NCBI RefSeq assembly: GCF_003208435.1
Contig: NZ_QKMF01000010.1
Coordinates: 107,324 to 171,323 of the forward strand
From: Pelagimonas varians
GTDB taxonomy: Bacteria > Pseudomonadota > Alphaproteobacteria > Rhodobacterales > Rhodobacteraceae
DNA: 64,000 nt
Reading direction: 5' to 3'
Positions 63,384-64,000 of the stretch are shown one piece after another. The notes beneath the pieces were generated by a model, which did not search any database, was not told the origin of the DNA, and worked only from the letters and a program-made list of their open reading frames with translations. The position numbers and the translations under genes are program-made. Position 1 is the first letter of the stretch, and each line of letters starts with the position of its first letter.

Positions 63384-64000
63384 ACCGGTTCCAAGGGAAA
63401 ACCTATTGGGTGATCGGGGCCAGCGAAGGGTTGGGACGTGAAATTGCAAAAGGATTGGATGAGGCCGGAGCGCATGTGATTGTCTCCGCACGGTCCATGG
63501 CACGCCTGCAACATCTGACCAGCGGGTTGAACAACGCGCGGGCGCTGCAAATGGACGTCACGGATGCGCAATCGGTTTTGGCTGCGGCGCGAGCGTTGGG
63601 ACCAATCGACGGTGTTGTCTATAACGCAGGGGCCTATGATCCGATGCGGACCCAAGATTGGGACGGCAATGCGGCCTTGCAAATGGTTGATGTCAACTTC
63701 AACGGCGCGCTGCGGGTTTTGGGGCAGGTGATCCCTGAATTTGTGCATGAAGAACGGGGCGATATCACTTTGATAGGCTCGCTTGCAGGATATCGTGGGC
63801 TGCCTGCTGCGATTGGTTACGGGGCGAGCAAAGCCGCGTTAATAAGCCTTGCAGAAACCATGCGGCACGATTTGAAGGGCAGCGGCGTGACAATCCGAAT
63901 TGTGAACCCCGGCTTTATCAAGACCCGTCTGACCCAAAAGAATGACTTTGAAATGCCGCAGCTTATGTCCCCTGAAACGGCAGCGGGATATGTTTTAAAG
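63380..64000 (+). CDS. Short-chain dehydrogenase (cut by window end)
   Basis: The ATG at 63380 overlaps the DUF1365 stop by four bases, and the frame stays open to base 64000 (207 residues). It carries the NAD(P) motif GASEGLGREIA, the NAG motif (VVYNAGAY) and the active-site YGASKAAL with Ser upstream. It is the second gene of the rightward arm of the lipid/stress cluster. The missing end should be about 30-40 residues by family length. Confidence 0.88.
   Translation, partial: MNRFQGKTYWVIGASEGLGREIAKGLDEAGAHVIVSARSMARLQHLTSGLNNARALQMDVTDAQSVLAAARALGPIDGVVYNAGAYDPMRTQDWDGNAALQMVDVNFNGALRVLGQVIPEFVHEERGDITLIGSLAGYRGLPAAIGYGASKAALISLAETMRHDLKGSGVTIRIVNPGFIKTRLTQKNDFEMPQLMSPETAAGYVLK

Noticed and set aside
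1..64000. tRNA, rRNA, CRISPR arrays, IS elements, toxin-antitoxin or conjugation genes
   Set aside because: None could be recognised in the sequence; the only replicon genes are repABC.

Overview
The window looks like an extrachromosomal replicon (plasmid or chromid) of a marine Rhodobacteraceae bacterium of the Roseobacter group. A complete repABC replication and partition module lies at about 20.8-24.2 kb. The gene content is typical of the group: a rhizobial-type rhamnose locus, a nosCRZDFYLX nitrous oxide reductase cluster, DMSP-type dmdC/dmdD genes, an ectoine hydrolase and a singlet-oxygen/furan-fatty-acid type membrane-lipid cluster. GC is moderately high by eye, genes are tightly packed, and many pairs overlap by ATGA. 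No rRNA, tRNA, IS element, integrase or CRISPR array was seen.

Region by region: 0-4.1 kb holds the tail of a GntR regulator, an aldo/keto reductase, a LysR regulator and a BCCT transporter. 4.1-14.9 kb is the L-rhamnose locus: rhaR-S-T-P-Q-U-K leftward and rhaD-I rightward, with an inverted-repeat operator between them. 15-18.8 kb is a leftward ABC export-type cluster with a DUF3299 protein, a permease carrying a (Asp-Glu-His)x6 loop and an ATPase, probably metal (zinc) related. 18.9-20.5 kb has a decayed Nudix gene, a small lipoprotein and an L,D-transpeptidase. 20.8-24.2 kb is repABC, with a perfect 20-bp palindrome across the repC stop codon. 24.5-33.6 kb is the nos cluster, read away from repABC behind a perfect TTGA-N6-TCAA FNR/NnrR box.

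33.6-40.6 kb has an Lrp regulator paired with a class V aminotransferase, an amidohydrolase, a GAF-PAS-GGDEF diguanylate cyclase, an acyltransferase and an AraC regulator divergent from the next block. 40.7-44.0 kb is dmdC-like, dmdD-like and a nitroreductase. 44.0-48.5 kb is a Crp/Fnr regulator divergent from an outer-membrane protein / DUF3604 / outer-membrane protein trio, with a 16-bp palindrome in the shared promoter. 48.7-51.1 kb is a secreted sensor-like protein plus a chemoreceptor; a hairpin covers the ribosome-binding site of the first. 51.1-55.7 kb is an ectoine-degradation-like group (FCD regulator, M20 deacetylase, DoeA, class III aminotransferase). 55.7-57.7 kb is a uronate module (GntR, KdgF, KduI). 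57.8-64 kb is a lipid-modification/photo-oxidative-stress type cluster diverging from a TGATCTAA promoter pair.

Taken together, the element adds plant- and algal-sugar use (rhamnose, uronates), osmolyte and DMSP use, and the last step of denitrification. The least explained parts are the DUF3604/outer-membrane trio, the split receptor pair and the histidine-loop transporter cluster.
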